DNA of 64,000 nt from Lantana camara (taxonomy: Eukaryota > Streptophyta > Magnoliopsida > Lamiales > Verbenaceae): positions 8,505,001 through 8,569,000 of the forward strand of contig CM074865.1 of NCBI GenBank assembly GCA_037501455.1. Reading direction: 5' to 3'. The notes beneath the pieces were generated by a model. That model saw only the letters and a program-made list of their open reading frames with translations, did not search any database and was not told the origin of the DNA. The translations under genes and the position numbers were made by a program. Below, piece by piece: positions 23,726-35,431 of this stretch (position 1 is its first letter; each line of letters starts with the position of its first letter).

Positions 23726-25041
23726 TGTTATAGCTACTATTCCAACTAATGGAGATGATTCAGATGGCTTAAAATGCTTTTTAGAGCATCCTTAGAATAA
23801 CAGAAGTTCTTTAAAACCGACGTTTTTTTGTTTGAATGAGTTGAAATGGATAAATACTGTGGAAGTAATGATATATATATTTTTTTGTTTTTTTATATTT
23901 CGTTTATTATGCATATTGGAGTTGTGCTAAACCATGAAAGTGTAAAACTCTTCCTACCGATATCTCGAAAACAAAATATTATCTACTTAAACTACTATTA
24001 TTATTAGTGTTGCTCCTATTTCATACACATTTCAGTGAGACTTTCAAGCTATAATTATTGTGTGTTGTTCCTATTTAAGACTCTACCCAGGCCAGTATGG
24101 ATCAGTGGATGTTGTGGAAGTGGAACTACGTACTTCTCTGCTTTGCTTCTTATTGTGTCCAAGTTTATTCCTACTTGTTTGACAATATTATTCCAGTTTC
24201 TTGTATATATATTTCTTTCGAGTGCATTCAAGCCAATAGTTTGCAATTCTTTGTTGGTATTATGCGATTTTTATATCTTTTTTTTTTTTTTTAAAGGAAC
24301 CGGTCAGAGGGACCGTGGGGTTAGAAGCGAGCCCCCCCCCCCCCCCCCCTCATATATTACTAGCCGAAACCACATGATCCAAGGATCGTTTAAACAGCAA
24401 AGGTTGAAATGCCCATGAAAGTAACTAGTAAGAAACAGCAAAGCGTGGGTTCAAACATTATGATCACCCCTCACACTAATCATCATCAATGGAACATTAG
24501 TTGGCCCTCTAAGAAGGCGCCCAGACATCCGGGCAAAGTCGACATGGGTCAGTGTGGTCCATATCTTGCAACCAATGTACGCGGCCTCGATGATAGCTTC
24601 CACAGGGGCGCGAATTAGTGGTGTTCGGTTGGTATCTGACATCATGTACAAAAAGCCAACCGTCAATTTCCCAGTACCAAGCTAGCTGCCAGCGGCAACA
24701 ATTCCTCCAAGTGCAACTACGGCCACAGAACCTGACCTGCAAATTTAAACAACCTTCTCGCGATTTGGAAATATACAGCGTGAAATCCAGCACAAAATGA
24801 GAAGGAAAAATGGAAATGTCGAACATATTAAAGTTAAGGGTATAATCCAAACCTCCCTTATTAGTATCATCCAGAGCTTCAAACTGTTGCTGACTCGTTT
24901 GATCCTCCCTGGAGGGGAGCACGTTGCCATTTCCTATACGCAGTCTACCCAAAGAGAGAGTAGAGCTATAAACCACAACTTCAACAGACATGTTAGTGAG
25001 CAGCTCTGCCGCAGCAGAGAAATAATTAAAGAAACAGAGCA

Positions 25042-26828
25042 TCAATAACAGAAACGAAAGCCTGTTAATTCCAACTTATCCACAACAATAAAACCTTTTA
25101 CCTCATTTAACATTTGCTCTTTCGGGAAGGTCCATTCGGACTGCGTGTCCGCACCTCTGGTCGCGAGGCGATCGGCGATGGCATTCCCTTCCCGAAAAAT
25201 ATAAGTCATCCTAATAGACATATTCCTGGCATTCAAGCGGAATTCTTGGATGAGTTGATTTGTGTTTATGTCCCCAGCCTTACCTCGTTTGATGATAGCC
25301 ATGATAGCTTGGGCATCAACCTCAATCTATAGGCGGGGGACACTAATAACAGCAGCAGTTTGAACACCTCGAACCAGAGCTCTTAATTCTGCGACCGTAT
25401 TTGACGCCGTCCCTATACCGCAGCTGAATACACTAACTACATCGCCTTCTTCATTGTGAATGACCCCTCCGATGCCAGCAGGCCCCAGATTGCCCGTGAG
25501 GCGCCATCCGTGTTCAGCTTGAAGGTACCCTGTTGTGGCCGTCTCCAGATTACTATCTTGCAAACCTGTTCAGGGGGTTTTTTGAGGTGGATCCCGAACT
25601 CTCGCGCCCTTCGAATATCTCCTCTCCAAACCATACGGTTAATCCGTGTCGTTTTACCCCAGTGAAAGATATCATCCTTAACTCCCCGAATAATATTATA
25701 CGGCGAAAAAACAGACCCTTTGTGTTTCGATCTGTTACGTTCCACCCAAATATACCAGAGGATGAGAAGTGGGACAGCACCCCTAATGTGTCTCTTTTCT
25801 CCACTGATCGACGAAGAGATCCAGCCTCGAAACATTGTTGAGGGCGAGTTAAGGCCAGCAATATTGACGCCGAAAATGTCCGAAAAGTGTTCCCAAACAA
25901 TCTTGGCTTTCTCACTAGAAATAAAGAGGTGTTCCCGGCTTTCCAAATCCGAGCAGCATTGGCATTTTGACAGGAAAATGATGCCCTTACGATGTAGCCT
26001 TTCATCAACGGGAATCCAGTCGTGCATGAGGCGCCATAGGAAGATCATAATGGTCGGTGTAAGATCAGCTCTCCAAATCGAGCGTAGAAGATTCGACGTA
26101 TCGCGTCGTTGTTTGATCGAGTGCCAAGATGATTTGAGGGAGAAAAACCCATTCTTATTCAGAGCCCAGATTGCCTTGTCCTCCAAGGAGCTCTCGCACG
26201 GTAAGTTGATGATTTTTCCAGCCATGTCACTTCTCACTGCGGCATTAAGCTTGTTTCTATCCCAGGCCCCATTTGTCCAAAAGTCATTCACCTTAGTGGA
26301 GTTAGCCCTCATGCCCTCATTCAGAGGCTTCACCAATCCGCCAGCCCAATTATCATGCCAGAAGGAGATGTTACCGTGGCCAATCGACCAGAATATCCCT
26401 TTCTCTGCATGTTCTCTAACCCCACAAATCCTCCTCCAAACGGGTGAGTGGTAGCGTTTAGCCTCAGCGATGACAGGATGAGAATTCTGACAATATTTCC
26501 CCCTCATGTAAACAACCCAAAGTGAGTTGGTCGTTCTCAAACGCCACCATAATTTATGAGCAAATGCCGCAATAATGTCATCCATGCTTCGGGTTCCCAG
26601 GCCTCCTTCATCAGTTGGGTAGCAGAGTCTGTTCCAAGTCGCCTAATGAATTCTTTTACGATCATTCGTAGAGCCCCAGAAGAATCTATTCAGAATAATC
26701 TCCATGGAGTGAACAACCGACTTTGGAGGCTTAACAATTTGGAGCGTGTGCATGGGGATGGAATATAGCACAGCTTTTATGAGTTGGAGCCGCCCTCCGT
26801 GCGATAATCTAGCGGATTCCCTGCCCTG
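25042..26828 (-). pseudogene. LINE-2 ORF2, 3' part: zf-RVT and RNase H
   Basis: From the CACTA edge the reading continues with LSHGGRLQLIKAVLYSIPMH, then a TAG at 26,643-26,645. A 382-residue stretch follows (to 25,437) with the zinc-binding zf-RVT region (FLWRLMHDWIPVDERLH, CQCC, EHLFI). Then RNase H begins with NTDGAS, shifts frame near 25,500, continues with GPAGIGGVI and AELRALVRG, meets a TAG at 25,327-25,329, and ends with EVDAQ and IADRLATRGAD. The four acidic RNase H positions (D, E, D, D) are all still recognisable across the breaks. RNase H in plant L1-clade elements removes RNA from the cDNA hybrid. Confidence 0.9.
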
Positions 26829-27283
26829 TAGCACTACTAGAAAAACGCCCTATAGCAACGGATTTTGGCCCTATTAGCAACGGATTTCGGCCCTATTAGC
26901 AACGGATTTCGGCTTAGCAACGGATATTAGCAACGGAATTAGCAACGAACTTATAGCAACGGATTTAGCAACGAATTACTACCCACGGAAATTAGCAACG
27001 ATTTTAGCAACGATTTTTTTAGCAACAGATTTAGCAACGGATTTTCCGTTGCAAACCAACCAATAATTAATTAATTTTCTGCCTTTTTGCAACGGAATTT
27101 CCATTGCAAAATCCGTCACGAAAACCAATAATTCAAATTAATAAATTAAAAATTCATTTGCGGGGCCCGGATGACCCCACCTAACAGAGCCGAGCCCCAA
27201 CCGAGCCCACACGAGCCGAGCCCTAACCAAGCGTGTGAGAGACGAGCCCCAACCGAGCCAACACATTAATTCCACATATTCGC

Positions 27284-27353
27284 ATTGGGTAGGAATTGAA
27301 CCCTGGACCTCATGTAAAAAAGGTTAACCCCAAACCAGCTGGGCTAACTCAAT
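27284..27353 (-). other. tRNA-like Pol III promoter module 1 in CACTA-1
   Basis: On the minus strand TAGCCCAGCTGG (27,346-27,335) fits the A-box consensus exactly. GGTTCAATTCC (27,302-27,292) matches the B box with one difference, and it starts 44 nt downstream as in a tRNA. I infer a tRNA- or SINE-derived fragment; I see no complete cloverleaf. Confidence 0.5.
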
Positions 27354-27836
27354 TGTTGTTATTATTATGTAATTTTTTATATTTAACCACTATCAAATAT
27401 TCATATACTAATTTAAATAATTAAATACTTGTTATCATATATTTTAAATAAAAATATTTTTAAATATATAATTATTTATATTATAATACATATTCCGTTA
27501 AAAATTTAAATATTTATTAATTAACTACATATCTCAAGTTTTAGTTATGAGATAAAAATATAATGTATATCAACTTAAGTATAACTTTTTATGACATACA
27601 AAAAAAAGGATGAAAGTTTTACATAACTAAATAATTAGATTTAATTGTTTTTTGAATAAAGAACTTTTATATTATATGAAGTATTCACTTATACATTTGT
27701 ATTATTTAGCAATCGTAATTGAATAACTTAATGAAGAATTATTTTGTTAATATGAAGCATTTATATTTGAATTTGTAGAATTATATCTAAATATTGAAGA
27801 ATTATTGTGTTAAATTCAATATAAACCCCAAACATG

Positions 27837-27912
<76 letters not shown>

Positions 27913-28963
27913 TATATCAACTTAAGTATAAGTTTTTATGACATATAAAAAAAAATGAAAGTTTACATAATTAAATAATTAGATTTAGTTGGTAGTTGAA
28001 TAAAGAACTAATTTTATGTCACTATGAAGTATTCACTTATACATCAGTAAAATAATATCTGCATTTTGAGAAACTATTGTATTATTTAGCAATCGTAGTT
28101 GAATAGCTTAATGAAAAATTATTTTATTAATATGAAACATTTATATTTGAATTTGTAGAATTATATCTAAATATTGAAGAATTATGGTGTTAAATTCTAA
28201 ATAAACCCCAAGCATGTATATATATGTATATATATAATAGTAATGTATATGAACTTAAGTATAAGTTTTTATGACATATAAAAAAAAAGATGAAAGTTTA
28301 CATAATTAAATAATTAGATTTAGTTGGTAGTTGAATAAAGAACTAATTTTATGTCAATATGAAGTATTCAATTATACATATGTAGAACAATATCTGCATT
28401 TTGAGGAACTATTGTATTATTTAGCAATCGTAGTTGAATAACTTAATATAAAGAATTATTTTCTTAATATGAAACATTTATATTTGAATTTATAAAATTA
28501 TATCTATACACTGAGGAATTATTGTGTTTCGCAACCGTACATTAGATGTTAAATTAAGAAGTTTTCTTTTAATATAATGAATTTATATTAAAATTTGTAG
28601 AATTAAATCTAAATATTAAGAAATTATTGTGTTATGCAACCGTTACACGTTAAATGAAAAACTTTTCTCTTAATATTAATGATTTATAATGTATATTATA
28701 CACACATATTATATATATGTACGTATATTATATATAAACATATAATATTAATTATTATTTAATATTTAAGATATAAGATATATATGTCTATATATTAAAT
28801 ATTATATAATATATATACATATATATAAATAACATTGTGTGTGAGTGTATATGTAGATGTGTATATGTTATTATATAATATATATATACTTATATATAAA
28901 TAACATTGTTTGTGAGTGTATATTTAGATGTGTGTGTATATATATATATATATATACATATAT

Positions 28964-29044
28964 AAAAAAGAGAGAGCTTAGGATTGAACCCAGGACCTCA
29001 TGAAAAGAAAATGAGCATCCAACCAACTTGGATACAATCCGTTA
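28964..29044 (-). other. tRNA-like Pol III promoter module 2 in CACTA-1, with T6
   Basis: On the minus strand TATCCAAGTTGG (29,034-29,023; one difference from the A box) and GGTTCAATCC (28,990-28,981; B-box-like) start 44 nt apart. They are followed by six T (28,969-28,964), a possible Pol III terminator. The same module occurs in the other two CACTA copies. Confidence 0.5.
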
Positions 29045-29878
29045 GTGTTTTGTTTCAGTGAAATTTTATTTGACTTTTAAATGCACTTAATGGTTCCGTC
29101 CAAAATTTAACGGTTGGGACCAAAAATGAAACAAAATGAAACCAACGGGACTATTTTTGTCTAATTCTAAAAGAATAGGACCAAAATTGAAAACGACACA
29201 ATCCTCTGGGACCAAAAATGTAATTTGTTCTATTTTTTATTATTCATTTATTTTTATTCCATATAGCAACGAAAAATCCGTCACTAAATTATAAATATTT
29301 TAATTTTTTTTATTCATATGTTTATAGCAACGGATTTTCCGTTGCAAATCTTTTTTATATTTATTTCTTTTTATTTCTTCCTTATAGCAACGAAAAATCC
29401 GTTGCTAAATAGCAACGGATTTTCCGTTGCTAATATTTTAAATATTTGTTTATTTTTATTTCCCTTTTTCCTTCTATATAGCAACGAAAAATCCGTTGCT
29501 AAATTAGCAACGTATTTTTCGTTGCTAATATTTTTTATATTTATTTCTTTTTTTTTTCTTTCATATAGCAACGGATTTTTTGTTGCAAATATTTATAAAT
29601 ATTATATTATTTTTTATTAGGTTTTTATTTTAATAGCAACGGAATTTCCATCGCTATATATACCAATTTATTTATTTTTTGTATTATTTAATTTTAGCAA
29701 CGAAAAATCCGTTGCTATTTTTTTTCATAAATAGCAACGGATTTAGCAACGAAAAATCCGTTGCTAAAGCATTTTGCCACGATTTTTTTTTTTCGTTGCT
29801 ATATCCGTTGATAAATAGCAACGAATAATTTCCGTTGCTAAATTTCTGTTGCTATCGGGCGTTTTTCTAGTAGTGTAG

Positions 29879-31330
29879 GCGCCCCCTCATTTTATTGGGG
29901 ATGTCGTCGAAGTAGATAATATGGCACCGGCCTCTAAAAATTGGAGCTCCGAGGTAGGTGATGGGGAGTGAGTCACGCTTAAAACCGAGGATGTCTCTAA
30001 CACGATTGGCAGCCCCATCATCATTGTTCCCCACAACAAAAGAGCTCTTGGAGCCGTTGATTTTCTGACCCGAAATCCTTTCATAGCATTCCAAGATATT
30101 TATGACATTGTGCAGGGAGTGGCCCTTACTATTGGTGAAAATGATGGTGTCGTCCGCGTAAGCGAGGTGCGACACCAGGATATTAGAAGGAGATCGAAAA
30201 TGGCATCTCGGGTTCTCCCCGAAGAACCTGTCAAGTAAAAGCGAAAGGAAGTCAGCCGCGATAATAAAGATAGATGGGGAGAGAGGATCTCCCTGTCTCA
30301 AACCTCGCGTAGATTGGAAGCAACCAGCAGAGGAACCATTAATTAATACAGAGAACCAACAATTTCCGATGCAATTTCTGACCTAGTTAATCCAAGTTTC
30401 CGGGAAGCCTTTCAGTCTAAGGATATCATACATAAAATGCCACTCGATGCGATCATAGGCCTTGGCCATGTCAAGCTTGAGTAAGACGTTCTTGACTGCC
30501 CCTCTAGTGTCGAGTGAATGAACCAGTTCCTGGGTAAGAAGAATGTTATCACTAATCAGTCTACCTTTCACAAAACCGCTTTGACCCTGGGCTATCAGCT
30601 TCGGAAGCATTGGGGATAGCCTATTGTTCATGATTCTTGTGAGGATCTTGTTCTTGACATTGCAAAGGCTGATTGGTCTATAGTCAGACCAGTGAGTGAG
30701 GTTGTCCTTCTTCGGAATCAAAACAATGGAAGTTGCTGTGTAGGCTCTCGGTAGCTCCGTACCCTCAAAGAAGTACCTCACCACCTCACAAACATCCTCT
30801 TCAATTATGGACTAGAAGTGTTGGTAGAAAATGGCGCCATATCCGTCAGGCCCCGCAGCGCTATGCGGGCTTATGCTGAAAACCGCGTCTCGAATTTCCT
30901 CCTCAGAAGGACTGTTGATCAGGCTCTCCGCGTCACGGGCAGACAGTACATTCTGGACAATATTCAAGTGCTGATCCATGTCATGATTCTGTCCCTCGGA
31001 TGTGAGGAGCTTTCCGAAGTACTCATTTGCTGACACCCGGAGGTTAGCCTGGTCCGTGATTTCATCCCTTCCCACTTTGATAGCTCTGATAGTAGTTTTG
31101 AATCTCTTTTTCTTAACTAAATTGTGGAAGTAGCGGGAGTTCCGTTCGCCGTCCTCAATCCACTTACATGCCGACTTTTGGCGCCAATAATCCTCCTCCA
31201 TCGCAGTAATTCTATTCCGGACTGCAACGCAGCGGTTAAGATTAGCCCGGTTGGCCTCCGACGGGCACGCATCAAAACTGATTTTTGCTTCCTCTACAGC
31301 CTTCTCAGCTTCCGAGACCTTGTCAAACAC
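29879..31330 (-). pseudogene. LINE-2 ORF2, reverse transcriptase part
   Basis: Read minus from 31,330: the linker after the endonuclease (WRQKSACKWIEDGERNSRYF), then RT blocks including SPHSAAGPDGYGAIFYQHF, LIPKKDNLTHWSDYRPISL, SGFVKGRLISDN, KLDMAKAYDRIEW, RQGDPLSPSIFIIA, and the catalytic box YADD in HLAYADDTIIF (about 30,160). TAG stops replace conserved Trp codons at 30,812-30,814 and 30,383-30,385. The domain primes DNA synthesis from nicked target DNA in target-primed reverse transcription. The CACTA-1 insertion separates it from the zf-RVT part. Confidence 0.92.
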
Positions 31331-32189
31331 GTTCCCGAAGATTTCCAGATTTCATATCTTAAGTCGTTTTTTGAGGCGACTCAGCTTAATGTGAAGACGC
31401 CAGAGTCCAACAGCGTGTATCGGTTCGTCCCAGTTTCACCTCACCTCATCTTCTATACTCGGGTGGCGGAGCCACATATTCTGGAAGCGGAACGAAGATG
31501 GGGGCATTTTTGGACATCCTCGCAGATAATAAGCAATGGGCAATGGTCGGACTCGCCACGGGGGAGGTGTTTAATGAACGTGTTCGGGAGAGTGTCGGCC
31601 CAAAGCTCATTAACCAAAACCCGATCAAGTCTCCGCCGCATGTCTCCTTTAGCCCAAGTGAATTTTGCACCTTCGAATCTTGGTTCCATCAACTTACACT
31701 CCTCAATAAAACCATTGAATTCAGACATTCCACGCAAATCCGGGTCATTTCCACCTATTCTTTCTCAGCTTTAGTGATAATGTTAAAATCTCCCCCAATT
31801 AACCAAGGTTCTGTGTGTTCGTGATTTTCCTGTAACCATTCCCACATTTCCCTTCTGCCCGGGGTCGTCGATTTAGCATAGACAATGGTGATGAATACTG
31901 AGCTGCTCCAAGCCGGGTTAGTGAGATTGAGGTGCAAGAATTGGCGGTTGTCATAGAGAATGTCCACATTAGTGTCCTGTTCGCAGAAAAACCATATATG
32001 ATTAGAAGTGTTAGCAAAAACCTTAGGGAAATTAAACTTACAAGTGAAATAATTAGCATCAAGAGGTATCATAGGTTCTAAAACAGCCATGAAATTTAAT
32101 TTATTTCTTTTTTTGTAATTTTTAATGATACGTTGCCGGCCTCCGTTTTGGAGACCCCTTATGTTCCAGATGAGGCCGCGTATAATCAT
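31331..32189 (-). pseudogene. LINE-2 ORF2, AP-like endonuclease part
   Basis: ORF2 starts at 32,189 with MIIRGLIWNIRG. Endonuclease (EEP fold) motifs follow: LEPMIP, IVYAKSTTPGRREMW, GGDFNIITK, then a frame break near 31,750, FEGAKFTWAKGD, RRRLDRVLVN and SDHCPLLI. The last holds the conserved S-D-H catalytic end. This enzyme nicks the target DNA. The ATG overlaps the ORF1 stop in ATGA (32,189-32,186). A small frameshift near 31,450-31,340 disconnects it from the RT. Confidence 0.9.
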
Positions 32190-32985
32190 GATCGACCCAC
32201 ATTACCGCTCGATGCTCTAGTCATCCTTTTAGGGGCGTTTTTTTTTTGCTGCGCTTGCTTCTGAATTTTATTCTTGGCCACTTCCTTGGGTCTCTTGGTT
32301 CCACTAAGATTATCCATAGAGTTAGCTCGTCTTAGCGTTGCTTGGGATTTCTGAGTTATCTGATCATCATCATCGGATTCCTCCCCATCATTTTGGCTAT
32401 CAACAGCCTGTTTGCTTTCCGCGTCGGAGTTCTCGTCAGACCCATGAAGCTAGGTATTATCTTTCCTATTCTCTTCGATAGGGAGCACTATTTCTATAGA
32501 GTCGACTCGAACCACTGAGTCCATCGGATCGTCCGGAGGATCAGTAGCCACCCCCAGTATGCCTGCTGTTCCGCTTTCCTCCCCAGGGCCTGCCTCCTTT
32601 CCCGTTTCCTGGGGGCCTCGGTCAACTTCAGGGTCTTCAAGCGCACCTGAATTCAGAGTTGGTTCCTTAGTGAGGACCTTTCCAAAGGACTTTTCAATCC
32701 AGGTCTTGGTAGATTGTCCCTTCTTATTTCTGTCTTCATTGCCCTTGGTTACAGGTACATCATCCCCTTTTGTGTTTTGTTTTTGCTTCATCGCAGCCTT
32801 AGTTTTGTCCGGTTCTTCGCCCTTATCCCGTTTCTCCTGGATGATCTCTCTGAGTTCCTTCTCTTTCTCCTTTAGTCCGAAATTATCAGACCCGTGGCAT
32901 TCCTCCACTTTGTGACCCAACCTACAGCACCTCGTACAGTATCCTGGTATACGCTCGTATATGATTTCCTGAATTTGAATCCCTC
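32186..32985 (-). pseudogene. LINE-2 ORF1, C-terminal part with CCHC zinc knuckle
   Basis: From the CACTA-2 edge the minus strand reads GIQIQEIIYERIPGYC and then the knuckle CTRCCRLGHKVEEC (C-x2-C-x4-H-x4-C). A charged, low-complexity region rich in K, E, G and P follows to a TAG at 32,450-32,452. The same frame continues with LRRANSMDNLSG and NAPKRMTRASSG to the TGA at 32,186-32,188. ORF1 proteins of plant L1 elements bind RNA and package the element RNA. LINE-1 keeps the equivalent tail (45,896-46,085). Confidence 0.85.
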
Positions 32986-34582
32986 CACTACTAGAAAAAC
33001 GCCCGATAGCAACGAAAATTTAGCAACGGAAATTATTCGTTGCTATTTAGCAACGGATATAGCAACGAAATAAAAAATCGTGGCAAAATGCTTTAGCAAC
33101 AGATTTTTCGTTGCTAAAATTAAATAATAAAAAAAATAAATAAATTGGTATATATAGCGACGGAAATTCCGTTGCTATTAAAATAAAAACCTAATAAAAA
33201 ATAATATAATATTTATAAATATTTGCAAAAAAAAATCCGTTGCTAAATAGCAACGGATTTTTCGTTGCTATATGAAAGGAAAAAAAAAATAAAAAATATT
33301 AGCAACAGAGGAAAAAGGGAAATAAAAATAAACAAATATTTAAAATACTATAAACATATGAATAAAAAAAATAAAATATTTATAATTTAGTGATGAATTT
33401 TTCGTTGCTATATGGAATAAAAATAAATGAATAATAAAAAATAGAGCAAATTACATTTTGGGTCCCATAAGATTGTGCCGTTTTCAATTTTGGTCCTATT
33501 CTTTTAGAATTAGACAAAAATAGTCCCGTTGGTTTCATTTTGTTACATTTTTTGTCCCAACCGTTAAATTTTGGACGGAACCATTAAGTGCATTTAAAAG
33601 TCAAATAAAATTTCATTGAAACAAAATTTTAACGGATTGTATCCAAGTTGGTTGGATGCTCATTTTCTTTTCATGAGGTCCTGGGTTCAATCCTAGGCTC
33701 TCTCTTTTTTATATATGTATATATATATATTTATTATACAACATATATTATTATTATAATATTATATAATATTTAATATATTGATATTATATATATCGTA
33801 TATACACATCTACATATACACTCACACACAATGTTATTTATATATATGTATATATATTATATAATATTTAATATATAGACATATATATCTTATATCTTAA
33901 ATATTAAATAATAATTAATATAATATGTTTATATATAATATACGTACATATATATAATATGTGTGTATAATATACATTATAAATCATTAATATTAAGAGA
34001 AAAGTTTTTCATTTAACGTGTAACGGTTGCATAACACAATAATTTCTTAATATTTAGATTTAATTCTACAAATTTTAATATAAATTCATTATATTAAAAG
34101 AAAACTTCTTAATTTAACATCTAATGTACGGTTGCGAAACACAATAATTCCTCAGTGTATAGATATAATTCTATAAATTCAAATATAAATGTTTCATATT
34201 AAGAAAATAATTCTTTATATTAAGTTATTCAACTACGATTGCTAAATAATACAATAGTTCCTCAAAATGCAGATATTGTTCTACATATGTATAATTGAAT
34301 ACTTCATATTGACATAAAATTAGTTCTTTATTCAACTACCAACTAAATCTAATTATTTAATTATGTAAACTTTCATCTTTTTTTATATGTCATAAAAACT
34401 TATACTTAAGTTCATATACATTACTATTATATATATACATGCTTGGGGTTTATATAGAATTTAACACAATAATTCTTCAATATTTAGATATAATTCTACA
34501 AATTCAAATATAAATGTTTCATATTAAGAAAATAATTATTTATATTAAGTTATTCAACTACGATTGCTAAATAATACAATAG
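32986..34582 (-). mobile_element. CACTA transposon missing one end (CACTA-2, 1.6 kb)
   Basis: The left end is CACTACTAGAAAAACGCCCG at 32,986, matching the right end of CACTA-1, so the element is inverted relative to it. TAGCAACGGA arrays occupy 33,000-33,420. The right side stops abruptly in interior sequence (ATACAATAG, 34,582) with no terminal repeat, although CTC flanks both sides (32,983-32,985 and 34,583-34,585) like a target duplication. It interrupts LINE-2 ORF1 between YA and GIQIQ. It carries one tRNA-like module at 33,640-33,710. Confidence 0.85.
33640..33710 (+). other. tRNA-like Pol III promoter module in CACTA-2
   Basis: TATCCAAGTTGG (33,640-33,651) and GGTTCAATCC (33,684-33,693) start 44 nt apart, and six T follow at 33,705-33,710. 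It is the same module as in CACTA-1 and CACTA-3, on the other strand because the element is inverted. Confidence 0.5.
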
Positions 34583-34585
34583 CTC

Positions 34586-35317
34586 CAGCATATCCCAGAG
34601 TGATTTGGTGCTTCAAAGGTTTGAGTAGATCCAATTCCACACATACTCTCGCAAATTCCGGCCGGTTGGCATCATGCTTCCCGTCGTCGCAGCATAACGG
34701 TTCCCCAATAACGCGTGCCACATCATAGATTGCATCCTCATCAAAGAATTACGTCCGCATACCTGGGAAACGAATCCAAACGGGAACAACAGTAGACTCT
34801 ATTTGGGGGTTAAAAGTTGGGGACCATTTAAAGATACGCAGAGGAAATCCGTCAAATAAGATTATTTTCCGCAGCCACAATTTAGTATAATCTTCATCAC
34901 AATTCAACCTAATCAAAACATGTTTTGCGTTTAAAAGCCCAAGTTTAAATTCGCCCGAAAGTTCAAGTTCCATAAACAGTTCATGCAGGCGTGCCATCGT
35001 AGGATAGCCATGAGAAAACTTACCCACGAGAGCATGTTTAAATGGAAGAGATAACCTGGATATTTCAGCGTCTGTGAATTGGATGTGGGTGAGGCCGTTC
35101 CGTTCTGTTACCGTTCCATACTTGCGCGTCGGATTTGACCTATTGAAGACGTGAACCCTACTTCGTTGTGTTGCCTGCCTTGAGGGCTGACTTGGATTTG
35201 GGATCGTCGCCGATCGTTTGCCCGATGCCACCGCTGAGGCATAAGACTTTGTTGCGCCATGTTGTTTCGTCGTTGCCGGGGTGCCGGAGGCGCCGCCAGT
35301 GGCGGCGGCTCTTGCAT
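34586..35317 (-). pseudogene. LINE-2 ORF1, N-terminal part (DUF4283-like)
   Basis: The first ATG after the LINE 5' leader is at 35,317 (MQEPPPLAAPP), but the domain lies in another frame that opens at 35,231 (MASGKRSAT), so an early indel is likely. The domain reads ISRLSLPFKHALVGKFSHGY, GLLNAKHVLIRL and FPLRIFKWSPTFNP, then IESTVVPVWIRFPG, the pattern of plant DUF4283 LINE ORF1 proteins. A TAA at 34,749-34,751 is followed in frame by FFDEDAIYDVARVIG up to CACTA-2. Confidence 0.85.
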
Positions 35318-35431
35318 GGGAAAACCCTAGCGAGGTTGTTAGAGAAGAGGAGAGAAGGGAGGAATTTAAGGTCTAACCTGGAGTTATTTAGTTTGTTTAT
35401 GTTTGTTTAATTTATGCGATTTTTATATCTT

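Larger units (their letters stand above)
26832..29875 (+). mobile_element. CACTA transposon, non-autonomous (CACTA-1, 3.0 kb)
   Basis: Both ends carry CACTACTAGAAAAACGCCC, inverted at the right end, and the 3-bp duplication TAG flanks it (26,829-26,831 and 29,876-29,878). Hallmark subterminal arrays of TAGCAACGGA and its inverse occupy about 26,850-27,120 and 29,265-29,850; such arrays bind CACTA transposase in known families. The AT-rich interior has no transposase ORF and includes a (TAA)n run at about 27,838-27,911, four related blocks of about 200 bp (ATTTAGCAATCGTA..TTGAATA), and two tRNA-like modules. It sits in the RT/zf-RVT junction of LINE-2. Confidence 0.95.
24280..35411 (-). mobile_element. 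Near-full-length L1-type LINE carrying two CACTA elements (LINE-2)
   Basis: Oriented minus: 5' end at 35,411, 3' poly-A tail read as T at 24,280-24,292. A perfect 20-bp target duplication TTATGCGATTTTTATATCTT flanks it (24,260-24,279 and 35,412-35,431). The unoccupied site is preserved in unit B at about 55,666-55,686. Order from the 5' end: short leader, ORF1 (DUF4283-like plus zinc knuckle), ORF2 (endonuclease, RT, zf-RVT, RNase H), 3' UTR with a 16-20 bp run of G (C on plus at about 24,331-24,349). CACTA insertions at 26,832-29,875 and 32,986-34,582 interrupt it; without them it is about 6.5 kb. Multiple stops make it inactive. Confidence 0.93.

Noticed and set aside
24055..24246. Minus-strand 63-codon ORF repeated near 38,900, 55,460 and 62,950
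   Set aside because: It lies in duplicated downstream flanks of the peptide genes and is conserved only to the extent of shared descent; the copies differ in length and have no upstream signals. It could be reconsidered if transcripts are found.
27284..27353. True tRNA gene
   Set aside because: The A and B boxes fit, but I cannot draw an acceptor stem or an anticodon arm, so only a tRNA-derived module is claimed.
29318..29620. 100-codon ORF in the right subterminal array of CACTA-1 (and similar at 29,371-29,571 and 51,010-51,232)
   Set aside because: It is a translation of the TAGCAACGGA arrays and T-rich spacers; similar frames appear on both strands, so it is not a protein.
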